64,000 bases of DNA from an uncultured Alphaproteobacteria bacterium (lineage in GTDB: Bacteria > Pseudomonadota > Alphaproteobacteria > HIMB59): assembly GCA_902574995.1 (NCBI GenBank), contig CACGPP010000001.1, forward strand, positions 266,631 to 330,630, in the 5' to 3' direction. Shown here in pieces: positions 1-8,357 of the stretch. The position numbers and the translations under genes were made by a program. Positions within the stretch are counted from its first letter, which is position 1. Every line of letters begins with the position of its first letter. The notes under the pieces are model-generated. The model worked only from the letters and a program-made list of their open reading frames with translations, searched no databases and was not told where the DNA came from.

Positions 1-679
1 TTCCTTTTTCCCATTGTTTAGATACGTATTGATAATCATCATCATTAATTTCAAGAGATTGTTGGTAAACTATTTCTGATATATTATTTTTATATACAAC
101 TAAGTCGATAGGCGGACCAACAGATAAATCTGCTTTCATTGTACTGTCCATACTTATTAAAGCACATCTTGCTGCATCTCCAAGATAAGTGTCTGACTTA
201 ACAACTCTGTCTAATATTGGCTTACCATACTTTATTTCTCCAATGACAAGATAAGGTTTAAATTCACTTGATTTAATAAAATTACCTTGAGGGTAAACTA
301 AATATAACTCTGACTCCTGATCATTTATGTGACCACCAACTATAAAAGTTGAACCTAATTCAATAGTCTCTTGATTAATACCATCTGGTGAAGAATGTTT
401 GACATTTAATCTCCCAATGTATTTTGCGATTTCATTTAAATTAAATAAATTATTTAAATTATTACCATTTTTATCATCTTCTAAATCTTTAGTAATAGAG
501 TTAAAGACTGCTTGAGAAGTAGCTAAATTTCCTGATGTTAAAATTATTATATTTCTATCAATGCCCTTATGGACATACATTTTAGAATAAGAGTTAAAGT
601 TATCTAGGCCTGCATTTGTCCTTCTGTCAGATGCAAAAACCATCCCCTCATTTACTTTTATTCCTACACAATAAGTCAC
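1..679 (-). CDS. Anbu proteasome-type hydrolase (partial, C-terminus beyond window)
   Basis: This reading frame starts at a GTG at 679 and stays open to base 1, giving 226 residues. It matches the Anbu (ancestral beta subunit, COG3484) branch of Ntn-hydrolases. After Met removal the mature N-terminus would be Thr1 (MTYCVGI), with Asp17 in FASD and Lys32 in the expected proteasome-fold catalytic places. Family blocks follow in order: RTNAGLDN near 20, SGNLATSQAV near 50, VYPQGNF near 145, IGEIKYGKPILDRV near 165 and DSTMKADLSVGPPID near 195. Anbu proteins assemble into ring or helical particles and usually sit with an ATP-grasp, an alpha-E protein and a transglutaminase-like protein. The ATP-grasp partner lies next door, divergently. 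The ATG overlapping the GTG is out of frame, which fixes the start. The enzyme's substrate is not known. Confidence 0.92.
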   Translation of the reverse strand, partial: MTYCVGIKVNEGMVFASDRRTNAGLDNFNSYSKMYVHKGIDRNIIILTSGNLATSQAVFNSITKDLEDDKNGNNLNNLFNLNEIAKYIGRLNVKHSSPDGINQETIELGSTFIVGGHINDQESELYLVYPQGNFIKSSEFKPYLVIGEIKYGKPILDRVVKSDTYLGDAARCALISMDSTMKADLSVGPPIDLVVYKNNISEIVYQQSLEINDDDYQYVSKQWEKG

Positions 680-784
680 ATTTTAATTAAATAGCTAATT
701 TTTTAAAAATACAAACGAATATTTACATACCTTCAATCTAAACTATGCATAACCACAAATAAGCATTTATTGTATTTTTAAACA

Positions 785-2230
785 GTGACCATAAATTGGA
801 AAAATTACAATTCAAAAAATAGCTATGATGAGTATTTAACCCCTGAAAAAAGTCTTAGAAAAGAAGCTAAAGTAATTTCTAAAATATTAAATAGTTACTC
901 AATCAAAGATTTAGAGAAAATTGAACAAAATTGCCAAAGCACAATAAGTTCTCGTGGCATTAATTTTAAAGTTTACTCAGCTGATAAAAAAGCTGCGGAG
1001 GAAAAAAAATGGCCATTAGATATTATTCCAAGGATTATTCTTAAATCCCAATGGCTTAAGGTAAGAAAAGGGTTAATACAAAGGTGCAAAGCATTGAATC
1101 TTTTTATAAATGATGTCTATAATCAAAAAAAAATATTTAAAGACAACATTGTTCCAAAAGAATTAGTATTTAAATCTCAAAATTATCTTAAACAATGTGA
1201 GGGTTTTCATCCAAAAAAAAAGATTTGGTCTCATATTTCAGGAATAGATTTAATTAGAAATATTGATGGAAAATTTCTAGTATTAGAGGATAACCTTCGT
1301 GTCCCCTCAGGTGTTTCATATATGCTTGAAAATAGAATGGTAATGGGGGAGGTATTTCCTGAATTATTTACACGTTATAGAGTTTCACCGATCAATCACT
1401 ATTGCAATAGACTCTATCATTGTATGTTAGATGCAATACCTTATAAAAAAAATAACCCAACAATGGTTGTATTAACACCAGGTGTTTATAACTCTGCATA
1501 CTTTGAACATTCATTTTTAGCACAGCAAATGGGAATTGCTCTTGTTGAAGGAAAAGATCTCTATGTCGAAAATGACAAAGTTTATGTAAAGACAGTCAAA
1601 GGAGGTTTAAGAGTTGATTGCATATATAGAAGGATTGATGATACTTTTTTAGATCCCAAAGCTTTTTTTAAAGGATCTTTGTTAGGTGTAGCAGGTTTAT
1701 ACAAATCTTACAGAAAAGGTAATGTTGGACTTCTAAACGCACCTGGAAGTGGGGTAGCAGATGATAAGGTAATATATTCGTATGTTCCTAAAATAATTAA
1801 ATATTATTTAGATGAGGAGCCTAAATTAGAACAAGTAGAGACATATTTATGTCACAATAAATCTGAGAGAGATTACGTAATATCAAATATCTCAAAAATG
1901 ATAGTAAAACCTGCTGATGGATCTGGTGGTTATGGTATTATTGTAGGACCTAAATCTTCTAAATCTGAGAGAGAGGCATATATAAGGAAAATTTTACATA
2001 ATCCAAGAAACTTTATTGCTCAACCTTTAGAAATATTATCAACCACCCCAACTTTGCAGGGGAATTTAATTGAACCTCGACATCAAGATTTACGGCCATT
2101 TATTCTTTCTGGAAGAGAGACATACGTAACTATGGGCGGTTTGACTAGAGTTGCTCTTAAAAAGGGAAGTACGATAGTAAATAGTTCACAGGGTGGAGGC
2201 TCAAAAGACACTATGATTGTAGAAGATTAA
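785..2230 (+). CDS. Circularly permuted ATP-grasp protein of the Anbu-associated cluster
   Basis: This 481-residue protein belongs to the circularly permuted ATP-grasp family (DUF404/DUF407, COG2308), an expected carboxylate-amine/thiol ligase whose natural substrate is unknown. Family blocks seen are FLVLEDNLRVPSGVSYMLENR near 165-185, YFEHSFLAQQMGIALVEGKDL near 238-258, the glycine-rich nucleotide loop GSGGYGIIVGP near 380 and QDLRPFILSG near 436. The length is normal for the family. The gene starts with GTG at 785, 105 bp from the divergent Anbu start, so the two could share a regulatory region. In other proteobacteria these genes lie with an alpha-E protein and a transglutaminase-like protein and have been proposed to make or process a peptide-like product. 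Neither of those two genes is visible here. The stop lies 2 bp from the convergent neighbour's stop. Confidence 0.9.
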   Translation: MTINWKNYNSKNSYDEYLTPEKSLRKEAKVISKILNSYSIKDLEKIEQNCQSTISSRGINFKVYSADKKAAEEKKWPLDIIPRIILKSQWLKVRKGLIQRCKALNLFINDVYNQKKIFKDNIVPKELVFKSQNYLKQCEGFHPKKKIWSHISGIDLIRNIDGKFLVLEDNLRVPSGVSYMLENRMVMGEVFPELFTRYRVSPINHYCNRLYHCMLDAIPYKKNNPTMVVLTPGVYNSAYFEHSFLAQQMGIALVEGKDLYVENDKVYVKTVKGGLRVDCIYRRIDDTFLDPKAFFKGSLLGVAGLYKSYRKGNVGLLNAPGSGVADDKVIYSYVPKIIKYYLDEEPKLEQVETYLCHNKSERDYVISNISKMIVKPADGSGGYGIIVGPKSSKSEREAYIRKILHNPRNFIAQPLEILSTTPTLQGNLIEPRHQDLRPFILSGRETYVTMGGLTRVALKKGSTIVNSSQGGGSKDTMIVED

Positions 2231-2232
2231 AT

Positions 2233-3669
2233 TTATATCTTTTGTTTTACTACTATAGTCTGATTTAAATTTTCAATCTCAAATAGTTCCTCATCTCCAT
2301 TAGTCCATTTAATTTTAATCTTAAACTCATTTTCATTATCTCTAATTCCATAGTGAGCAACAGGCTCCATTTGACATAGATATCCTGATCCGGCATCAAT
2401 TGTTTTAGAATGTGTTCTTTCGTTTGTATATAAAGTTACAGTTGCTCCTCTAGCGGGTGCCCCATGGACATTTAAAGGTCTAATTCTTAAAAAAGATCTT
2501 TTCTCATCATTATGATATTTAAATAGGGTCAACGGTTGAGCACCAGTCTCACCATGAGATAAAAGAAGCTCAAGCACCCCATCATTATCTATATCTGCAA
2601 CTGCTGCTCCCGTTCCAAGACCATTTGGCTCAAGTGCTTGTTCTAATTTAATTTCTTTAAATTCACCGTTTTCAATTATTTTATAAAGTCTATTTGGTTG
2701 ACCTATGTTATTCAAAAACACTTCATCATAACCATCATTATCAAAATCTGCTGAAATTACTGTTCTAATTTTTGATGGCTCATCAAAAGTAGAGTCAGCA
2801 ATGTTTTTAAATTTATCGTTATCTAAAACGTAGGCTCTGTTAAAACCTTCCCAATTACCGTTTAGAATATCAAGTCTTCCTCGATACAGAATGTCAGATA
2901 ATACAGTTCCTCTTCCATTTTGATAGATATCTTTGACATTCATTTGACTAGCGACGTCTGAATAATTTCCATTTTGATTTAAATAAAGAAAATTCGGACC
3001 TCTTTCATTAGCTGCAAACACATCTATTTGATCAGATATGATATGACCAGCAACTACTGCTCTACCTCCTGTAACTTTATCAAGTCCCAGACTTGCAGCC
3101 AGATCTACAACTCTATTATCAATAAACTCATAGTATCTTGTTGGACCACCATAATTAGCAACATAAATTCCGTAATTTCCATTACCTTCTCTGTCGACAC
3201 AAACTACTGATCTCCCTGCTGTTAAATTCAATTCGCTTTGATTAATTTCTTTTTCGAATAAGTCCTCTATTGCATACTGTGAATTTATTAAAAGCCTATC
3301 TGAGTACATTTTCTTGCCACTGTAGGTATCGGTGTTAAGAAAATAAATTTCCTCAAGACCATCTTTGTCTATATCACATGCTGCAACTCCAATTGTAGAT
3401 CTCTCTGGGTCAGAAAAAATATTATCAGTAATTTTATTTTCAAGTATTTCTCCATTAAAACCTAAAGCAAGATTACTAAATCTAAATCCAGTAACTATAA
3501 ATTCGTCATTACCATCATTATCAAAATCAGTTACAGCCACTCCGTAACTTAGTCTAGGACTTTGATCAGGTAATAAATTACTAATATTTTTGAAATAGCT
3601 TTTTTCTGCAAATACATTCATAGAATAAAAAATAAATAAAAATAAAAACGGAAATTTATACAATTTCAT
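2233..3669 (-). CDS. Exported FG-GAP/VCBS repeat protein with C-terminal ASPIC/UnbV domain
   Basis: This 478-residue protein opens with a clear signal peptide (MKLYKFPFLFLFIFYSMNVFA), so it is exported. The body carries repeated beta-propeller calcium-binding motifs of the DxDxDGxDE kind: DFDNDGNDE near 48, DIDKDGLEE near 99, DFDNDGYDE near 308 and DIDNDGVLE near 358. The C-terminus, from about residue 395, matches the ASPIC/UnbV domain (RGATVTLYTN, then DAGSGYLCQ, then IKWTNGDEE). Proteins with this build are called CRTAC1-like. They are common in marine bacteria and their role is unknown, though surface binding or adhesion is often supposed. It converges with the ATP-grasp gene with only 2 bp between them and diverges from the next exported unknown. 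Confidence 0.85.
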   Translation of the reverse strand: MKLYKFPFLFLFIFYSMNVFAEKSYFKNISNLLPDQSPRLSYGVAVTDFDNDGNDEFIVTGFRFSNLALGFNGEILENKITDNIFSDPERSTIGVAACDIDKDGLEEIYFLNTDTYSGKKMYSDRLLINSQYAIEDLFEKEINQSELNLTAGRSVVCVDREGNGNYGIYVANYGGPTRYYEFIDNRVVDLAASLGLDKVTGGRAVVAGHIISDQIDVFAANERGPNFLYLNQNGNYSDVASQMNVKDIYQNGRGTVLSDILYRGRLDILNGNWEGFNRAYVLDNDKFKNIADSTFDEPSKIRTVISADFDNDGYDEVFLNNIGQPNRLYKIIENGEFKEIKLEQALEPNGLGTGAAVADIDNDGVLELLLSHGETGAQPLTLFKYHNDEKRSFLRIRPLNVHGAPARGATVTLYTNERTHSKTIDAGSGYLCQMEPVAHYGIRDNENEFKIKIKWTNGDEELFEIENLNQTIVVKQKI

Positions 3670-3726
3670 ATAATTGTTACTATTTTTTTGATGATCTAGA
3701 TTTAGATATGATTTGTAACACTTTTA

Positions 3727-4461
3727 GTGTACCAAAAATTGTTAACTTTAGACAAAAGTAGTATTATTTTATTTGTTATCACTATCTTACTTGTATTGAT
3801 TGTGGATAAAAATTCTTACTCTTCTGAAAATATCAAAAATGAAACTTACTATTATGATACACTTGCCGAAAATTGGATTGACATATTTCCAGATGGAAAT
3901 AGGAATGCTGCAGGACCAAAGTTTTTTAAATATCTTATAGATCAAGACCTTAGTTTTGACGATTTTGTTGAATTCAATAAAAGATATTGCCCAGTGTCTG
4001 GTTCATTGATAGCTCCTGGATCTGAGCCAGCATTTATAAGTATGAATGAGGTCGACTCAAATAATAAAGTATGTGGAGATATGTATCGTTGTTGTTGGCC
4101 ATGTGTTTGTGACTCAATGAAATATGCAAAAGCTATGGAAATATCATATAAATTTCAAGGTATTGAAGAAAAATTTACTGTAATGACTATTGATAACCCC
4201 TGCGGTAAAGTGGAATTTCCACTTGAGGTAAATCGAGATTATTTTTGTATTGGCGAAAAGATGAATCTAGATCAAGTCTTTGCAGTTGATCAAAAAATGA
4301 TAATTGGCTTATTACACAAACCAACTAGTTGTAATAGCAGTGACCTTTTAGCAATTAACAGCCACCCTGTAGTAGGGGAACAATGTAAGATTAGAAACGC
4401 CACTAAAGAAGAAGAACTTATCTCAGGGATGGGTGATATATTTATAAAGTTATCCAAATAA
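3727..4461 (+). CDS. Exported or membrane-anchored cysteine-rich protein, unknown function
   Basis: I do not recognise this 244-residue protein. It starts with GTG at 3727 and has one N-terminal hydrophobic segment (about residues 13-26, SIILFVITILLVLIV) that could be a signal anchor. The rest is predicted extracytoplasmic and holds about ten cysteines, including a striking CCWPCVCD cluster near residue 119 and single cysteines near 83, 114, 158, 173, 200 and 219. Such spacing could form disulfides or bind a metal. A TTG in the same frame at 3739 is an alternative start. The gene diverges from the ASPIC/UnbV gene across 57 bp and converges on the small-protein cluster that follows. Codon use looks like that of its neighbours, so there is no direct sign of recent transfer. 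Confidence 0.7.
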   Translation: MYQKLLTLDKSSIILFVITILLVLIVDKNSYSSENIKNETYYYDTLAENWIDIFPDGNRNAAGPKFFKYLIDQDLSFDDFVEFNKRYCPVSGSLIAPGSEPAFISMNEVDSNNKVCGDMYRCCWPCVCDSMKYAKAMEISYKFQGIEEKFTVMTIDNPCGKVEFPLEVNRDYFCIGEKMNLDQVFAVDQKMIIGLLHKPTSCNSSDLLAINSHPVVGEQCKIRNATKEEELISGMGDIFIKLSK

Positions 4462-4474
4462 CTGTATAAAAAAA

Positions 4475-4660
4475 TTAATTTTTTAAAGCATAATCACCAT
4501 ATATAATTGTATTACTGCTTTTGAGTCTATATTTTTTTAAGACTTTTACAGACTTATATTTTTTTCTTAGTTTTCTTAACTCTATTGAAGCTTCTTTTCT
4601 ATATTTTCTATTTTTCCACCAAGATGAATTACCAACTTCTAAAGTAATTATTTTAATCAT
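4475..4660 (-). CDS. Small basic protein, unknown function
   Basis: This 61-residue open frame encodes a very basic protein (many Lys/Arg, for example KNRKYRKEASIELRKLRKKYKS) with no cysteine pair, signal peptide or membrane segment. Its start overlaps the last 8 bases of the upstream YqaA-like gene, an arrangement typical of translational coupling in this genome. I do not recognise the family. The evidence that it is real is position, overlap and lack of any competing frame; it could still be chance in AT-rich DNA. Confidence 0.45.
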   Translation of the reverse strand: MIKIITLEVGNSSWWKNRKYRKEASIELRKLRKKYKSVKVLKKYRLKSSNTIIYGDYALKN

Positions 4661-5087
4661 TAAATATAATAAATATTAAAAAAATATACCGAGATATTTT
4701 TGAGATACTGACAAGAATTAAAAAAGTAAAAAACTTTACTCTCAATACTCCTGCTGCGATAGTAAGTGGATCTCCAATGATTGGTACCCATGCCAATAAC
4801 AATGACCAAATGCCATATTTTTTAAAATAAATTTCACTTTTTACAATTTGCCTCTCATTTGCTGGGAACCACTTCTTATTTTTGAAAATTAATATTTTTT
4901 TTCCTAAATACCAATTAACTGAAGAGCCAAGAATATTTCCAAAACTTGCAACAATCAAAAGTAAATATTTATTAAATGAGTCTGTTAATAGCATTGTTGA
5001 TAAAACTAGTTCAGAGGAGAGCGGGAGAATTGTAGCTGCTGAAAAACTAATGATAAATAATTGAAAATATGAAATTAATATTATCAC
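4653..5087 (-). CDS. YqaA-family (VTT/DedA-like) inner-membrane protein
   Basis: This 144-residue membrane protein resembles the YqaA branch of the SNARE-associated/VTT (DedA-like) family. It has a hydrophobic start (SYFQLFIISFSAATILPLSS) with the conserved LPLSSELVL-type re-entrant stretch, then NILGSSVNWYLGK near residue 52, and a second hydrophobic half with WVPIIGDPLTIAAGVLR near 100. The pair of proline/glycine-rich re-entrant motifs around transmembrane helices is characteristic. Related DedA proteins act as lipid scramblases or flippases, while the job of YqaA itself is unsettled. The gene lies 11 bp after the 137-residue membrane protein and overlaps the small basic gene, suggesting one transcript. 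Confidence 0.8.
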   Translation of the reverse strand: MIILISYFQLFIISFSAATILPLSSELVLSTMLLTDSFNKYLLLIVASFGNILGSSVNWYLGKKILIFKNKKWFPANERQIVKSEIYFKKYGIWSLLLAWVPIIGDPLTIAAGVLRVKFFTFLILVSISKISRYIFLIFIIFND

Positions 5088-5098
5088 ATCATTAACAT

Positions 5099-5512
5099 TT
5101 AAATATAAGTTTCAGCTTTTAAAATATCTAATATTAACATAAAGGTAAAATAACCTGCATTTATAAATACTATAAAACTAAACATATAAACAATCTCTTT
5201 AGAAACATTTTCACTTACGAAATTTGGAAAAAAATACTTTCCAAGAAGAAAACTTATTTCGGAATATATTATTGTTATTGTAGCTGCAATAAAAAGAACG
5301 TAAGTAAATTTACCAAAAAAATTTACGACAAATAAGCTAGCAAAAGCAATAAATAATAAAAAAAGAGAAGAATAAATTGATAAATTTGAAACTGTTAATT
5401 TTTTTTTATAAATTTTTCTTGTTAAAAGTAGAATAAAAAAAATTATTGTTAAAATAATCGAAACTATAAAAACTTTCGTGTTATAAAGAGAGTCTGAAAA
5501 AAAAAGGTCCAA
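5099..5512 (-). CDS. Four-helix membrane protein, unknown function
   Basis: I do not recognise this 137-residue protein. It has about four hydrophobic segments, near residues 13-31, 45-65, 69-90 and 108-130, joined by short basic or polar loops (RKIYKKK near 32, FVSENVSKE near 98). The listed start is TTG at 5512, 3 bp after the stop of a 30-residue hydrophobic peptide, so the two are probably translated from one message. It contains no recognisable catalytic residues. Its place upstream of a YqaA-like gene suggests an envelope role, but that is only context. Confidence 0.6.
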   Translation of the reverse strand: MDLFFSDSLYNTKVFIVSIILTIIFFILLLTRKIYKKKLTVSNLSIYSSLFLLFIAFASLFVVNFFGKFTYVLFIAATITIIYSEISFLLGKYFFPNFVSENVSKEIVYMFSFIVFINAGYFTFMLILDILKAETYI

Positions 5513-5515
5513 AAA

Positions 5516-5608
5516 TTATTTTTTTCTAATTTTTCTAATAGTCATTATTGAAAGGAACAATACAAAGAATATTAAAGCAAATGCTCCAATTAAAAATATC
5601 CATTTCAT
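5516..5608 (-). CDS. 30-residue single-span membrane peptide
   Basis: This short frame starts with ATG at 5608 and reads MKWIFLIGAFALIFFVLFLS then IMTIRKIRKK. That is one transmembrane helix followed by a basic tail, an orientation expected to put the C-terminus in the cytoplasm. It lies 3 bp ahead of the 137-residue membrane protein and 35 bp after clpB on the same strand. The fit to a membrane micropeptide and the tight spacing support it, but it is too short to assign to a family. Confidence 0.45.
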   Translation of the reverse strand: MKWIFLIGAFALIFFVLFLSIMTIRKIRKK

Positions 5609-5643
5609 AAATTAATTATACAAATTTTGCTTTAAGTTGAAAG

Positions 5644-8223
5644 TTATGATCTCAAAACCCTTAGGTTTTTATTCGCAATTACTAATCCGTATTTATCTTT
5701 AGTGAAAATTAATTTATCTTCAATATTCTCGCCTATATCTAAAATTACCTCTGATAAAGGGTTTAAAACTTCATCTTGTAATAATCTTTTCAAAGGTCTG
5801 GCTCCAAATAATGGATCAAACCCTTTTTCTTTTAAATAGTTAAAGGCTTCATCAGTGAAACCAATTGAAATGCCTTTTGAAGAGACTCTTTTTTCGATTA
5901 ATTGAATTTGATTATTTAAAATCGCACTAATATTTTCTTTTGATAATTTGTTAAATAAAATTATGTCATCAATTCTGTTTAAAAACTCTAGTCGAAAATG
6001 ATTTTTTAATTCTTCAAGGGCTAAGTTTTTTTTTGTTGTATAGTCAAAATTATCATCAATAGGAATTTGTGAGCCAATGTTAGAAGTCATAACGATGAGG
6101 GTATTTTTGAAATTGATTATTTTTCCTTTTGAGTCTGTTAACCTACCATCATCTAAAATTTGAAGTAGAATATTAAATACATCAGGGTGTGCTTTTTCAA
6201 TTTCATCAAACAAAATTACTTGGTAGGGGCGTCTGCGTACAGAGTCAGTTAACTTTCCACCATCATCATAACCAACATAACCCGGGGGAGATCCAATAAG
6301 CTTACTTACTGAGTGTTTTTCCATGTACTCAGACATGTCAAGTCTTAGCATTTGCTTTTCGTTATCAAAAACATACTCTGCCAGTGCTTTTGATAATTCA
6401 GTTTTTCCTACACCCGTTGGTCCTAAAAATAGGAAGGAGCCTAAAGGTTTATCAGGATCTTGAAGACCTGCTTTAGAAATCTTAATTGCCTTCGAAACTT
6501 TCTCAATTGCATCTTGTTGGCCAATAACTCTTTTTTCTAAGAGTTTTTCTATGTTTATTAACTTATCTTTTTCACCTCCGATAAGTTTTTCTAAAGGGAT
6601 CCCCGTCCACTTTGAGACAACACTTGCAATATCATCAGCATTAATCACTTCATTTATTATTGTAGCCTGCTCTTTTTTATTTAATTCTTCATAATCTTTT
6701 TGAAGACTTGGGAGCAAGCCATACATGATTTCACTTGCTTTTGTTAAATCACCACTTCTTTGAGCTCTTTCAAGGTCTTCCTTTGCTTGATCAATTCTTT
6801 CATTTAAATTTCTTTTTGTATCTAGAATCTTTTTTTCTGACTCCCAAGTGCTATTGAGTATATTTAGTTTTTCTTGAATAACTGATATTTGACTTTCAAT
6901 TTTTTCATTTTTTTTCTCATCTTTTTCACTATCTTTTGAAAGAACATTTTTTTCCATTTGCAGTTTAATCAGGTCTCTGTCAAGTTGATCTATTTCCTCA
7001 GGTTTACTGTCAATTTCCATTTTAACTTTACTCGCAGCCTCATCCATTAAATCAATAGCTTTATCAGGTAGAAAACGGTCAGTTATATATCGATCAGATA
7101 ATTGGACTGATGATAAAATAGCCTCATCACTAATTCTTATCCCGTGATGGATTTCATATTTTTCTTTTAGGCCTCTCAAAATAGCAACAGCATCTGCTGA
7201 AGAGGGCTCATTAACAAAAACTGGTTGAAAACGTCTTGTTAGAGCTGCATCTTTCTCAAAATATTTTTTATATTCATCTAAAGTTGTTGCACCAACACAA
7301 TGTAATTCACCTCTAGCTAATGCTGGCTTTAGCATGTTAGATGCATCCATAGCCCCATCTGTCTTTCCAGCACCAACAAGCGTATGAATTTCATCTATGA
7401 ATAAAATAATTGATCCGTTTTGCTTGTGAATTTCTTTTAAAACATTTTGAAGTCTTTCTTCAAATTCTCCACGATATTTGGCTCCAGCAAGCAATAATCC
7501 CAGGTCAAGTATTCGAATAACTTTATTTTCTAATGAGCGAGGAACATCTTTATTTACGATTCTTTGTGCTAAACCCTCTATCAATGCAGTTTTACCCACG
7601 CCAGGGTCCCCAATTAATATTGGATTATTTTTAGTTCTCCTCGATAAAACTTGAATAGTTCTTCGAATTTCCTCATCTCTTCCAATAACTGGATCTAACT
7701 CTCTTTTTTGTGCCTTTTGAGTTACATTGATTGTATACTTTTCTAAAGCATTAAAATTATCATCAGAATTTTCACTTTCAGACTTTCCATCTTTTCTAAA
7801 CTCTTGTATTTTTGTTTTAACTAATTCAGGACTAAGTCCATTTTTTTTTAATATCGTTTCAATTTGATCATCTGATTTTATGCAACTTAAAAACAATGAG
7901 TCAATCGATACAAAACTATCTTGATTAGACTTTGCAATTTTTTCTGCACCTTCAAATAGGCTCAATAATTTAGGATCAGCATAAATTTGACTATTGTTTG
8001 AGCTATTTGCTTGTTCTTTAGATAATAATTCATAAATAGTTTTTCTAATTATATCTATATCAATTTTTTCAAAAATTTTGTTTATTAATTCATGATTAGA
8101 ATTTAATAATTCATTAAAAATATGAATAGGGGCAATTTTTTGATGTTTTTTACTTAATGCTAAATTTTGTGCAGAATTAATAATTTTTTTTGAACTATTA
8201 GTATATTTTTCAAAATTCATCAT
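5644..8223 (-). CDS. clpB: ATP-dependent disaggregase ClpB
   Basis: ClpB rescues aggregated proteins together with DnaK/DnaJ in the cytoplasm. The 859-residue length is normal. The order is an N-terminal repeat domain (about 1-145), AAA-1 with Walker A GDPGVGKT near 206 and Walker B LFIDEIH near 278, the ClpB-specific middle coiled coil (about 400-525), and AAA-2 with GPTGVGKT near 606, [12 protein letters not shown] near 675 and the C-terminal domain with [10 protein letters not shown] near 815. The start is MM at 8223/8220. It is divergent from the small gene before murA, with 22 bp between the starts. I see no convincing sigma-32 promoter, although a CTTG element lies upstream inside the opposite gene. 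Confidence 0.97.
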   Translation of the reverse strand: MMNFEKYTNSSKKIINSAQNLALSKKHQKIAPIHIFNELLNSNHELINKIFEKIDIDIIRKTIYELLSKEQANSSNNSQIYADPKLLSLFEGAEKIAKSNQDSFVSIDSLFLSCIKSDDQIETILKKNGLSPELVKTKIQEFRKDGKSESENSDDNFNALEKYTINVTQKAQKRELDPVIGRDEEIRRTIQVLSRRTKNNPILIGDPGVGKTALIEGLAQRIVNKDVPRSLENKVIRILDLGLLLAGAKYRGEFEERLQNVLKEIHKQNGSIILFIDEIHTLVGAGKTDGAMDASNMLKPALARGELHCVGATTLDEYKKYFEKDAALTRRFQPVFVNEPSSADAVAILRGLKEKYEIHHGIRISDEAILSSVQLSDRYITDRFLPDKAIDLMDEAASKVKMEIDSKPEEIDQLDRDLIKLQMEKNVLSKDSEKDEKKNEKIESQISVIQEKLNILNSTWESEKKILDTKRNLNERIDQAKEDLERAQRSGDLTKASEIMYGLLPSLQKDYEELNKKEQATIINEVINADDIASVVSKWTGIPLEKLIGGEKDKLINIEKLLEKRVIGQQDAIEKVSKAIKISKAGLQDPDKPLGSFLFLGPTGVGKTELSKALAEYVFDNEKQMLRLDMSEYMEKHSVSKLIGSPPGYVGYDDGGKLTDSVRRRPYQVILFDEIEKAHPDVFNILLQILDDGRLTDSKGKIINFKNTLIVMTSNIGSQIPIDDNFDYTTKKNLALEELKNHFRLEFLNRIDDIILFNKLSKENISAILNNQIQLIEKRVSSKGISIGFTDEAFNYLKEKGFDPLFGARPLKRLLQDEVLNPLSEVILDIGENIEDKLIFTKDKYGLVIANKNLRVLRS

Positions 8224-8245
8224 ATAATTTATTTGGTTATAATTT

Positions 8246-8353
8246 ATGAAGAAACAAGACCTAAAAAAAAAAAATTTTGAACAACAAAAAAAAGATAAAT
8301 TAGCTCAAAAATTAAGAGAAAATTTAAAAAAAAGAAAAAAAATTAAGAAATAA
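8246..8353 (+). CDS. 35-residue lysine-rich peptide upstream of murA
   Basis: This short frame starts at ATG 8246 and ends 4 bp before murA. The product is MKKQDLKKKNFEQQ... and closes with KLRENLKKRKKIKK. From memory, many alphaproteobacteria have a small protein ending in a similar LRxNLxRRKxQxR pattern just ahead of murA, so I think it is a real, conserved small gene of unknown function. It is extremely Lys-rich, and in AT-rich DNA that alone can arise by chance. A TATAAT sits at 8238-8243, only 2 bp ahead of the ATG. Confidence 0.5.
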   Translation: MKKQDLKKKNFEQQKKDKLAQKLRENLKKRKKIKK

Positions 8354-8357
8354 GTTA

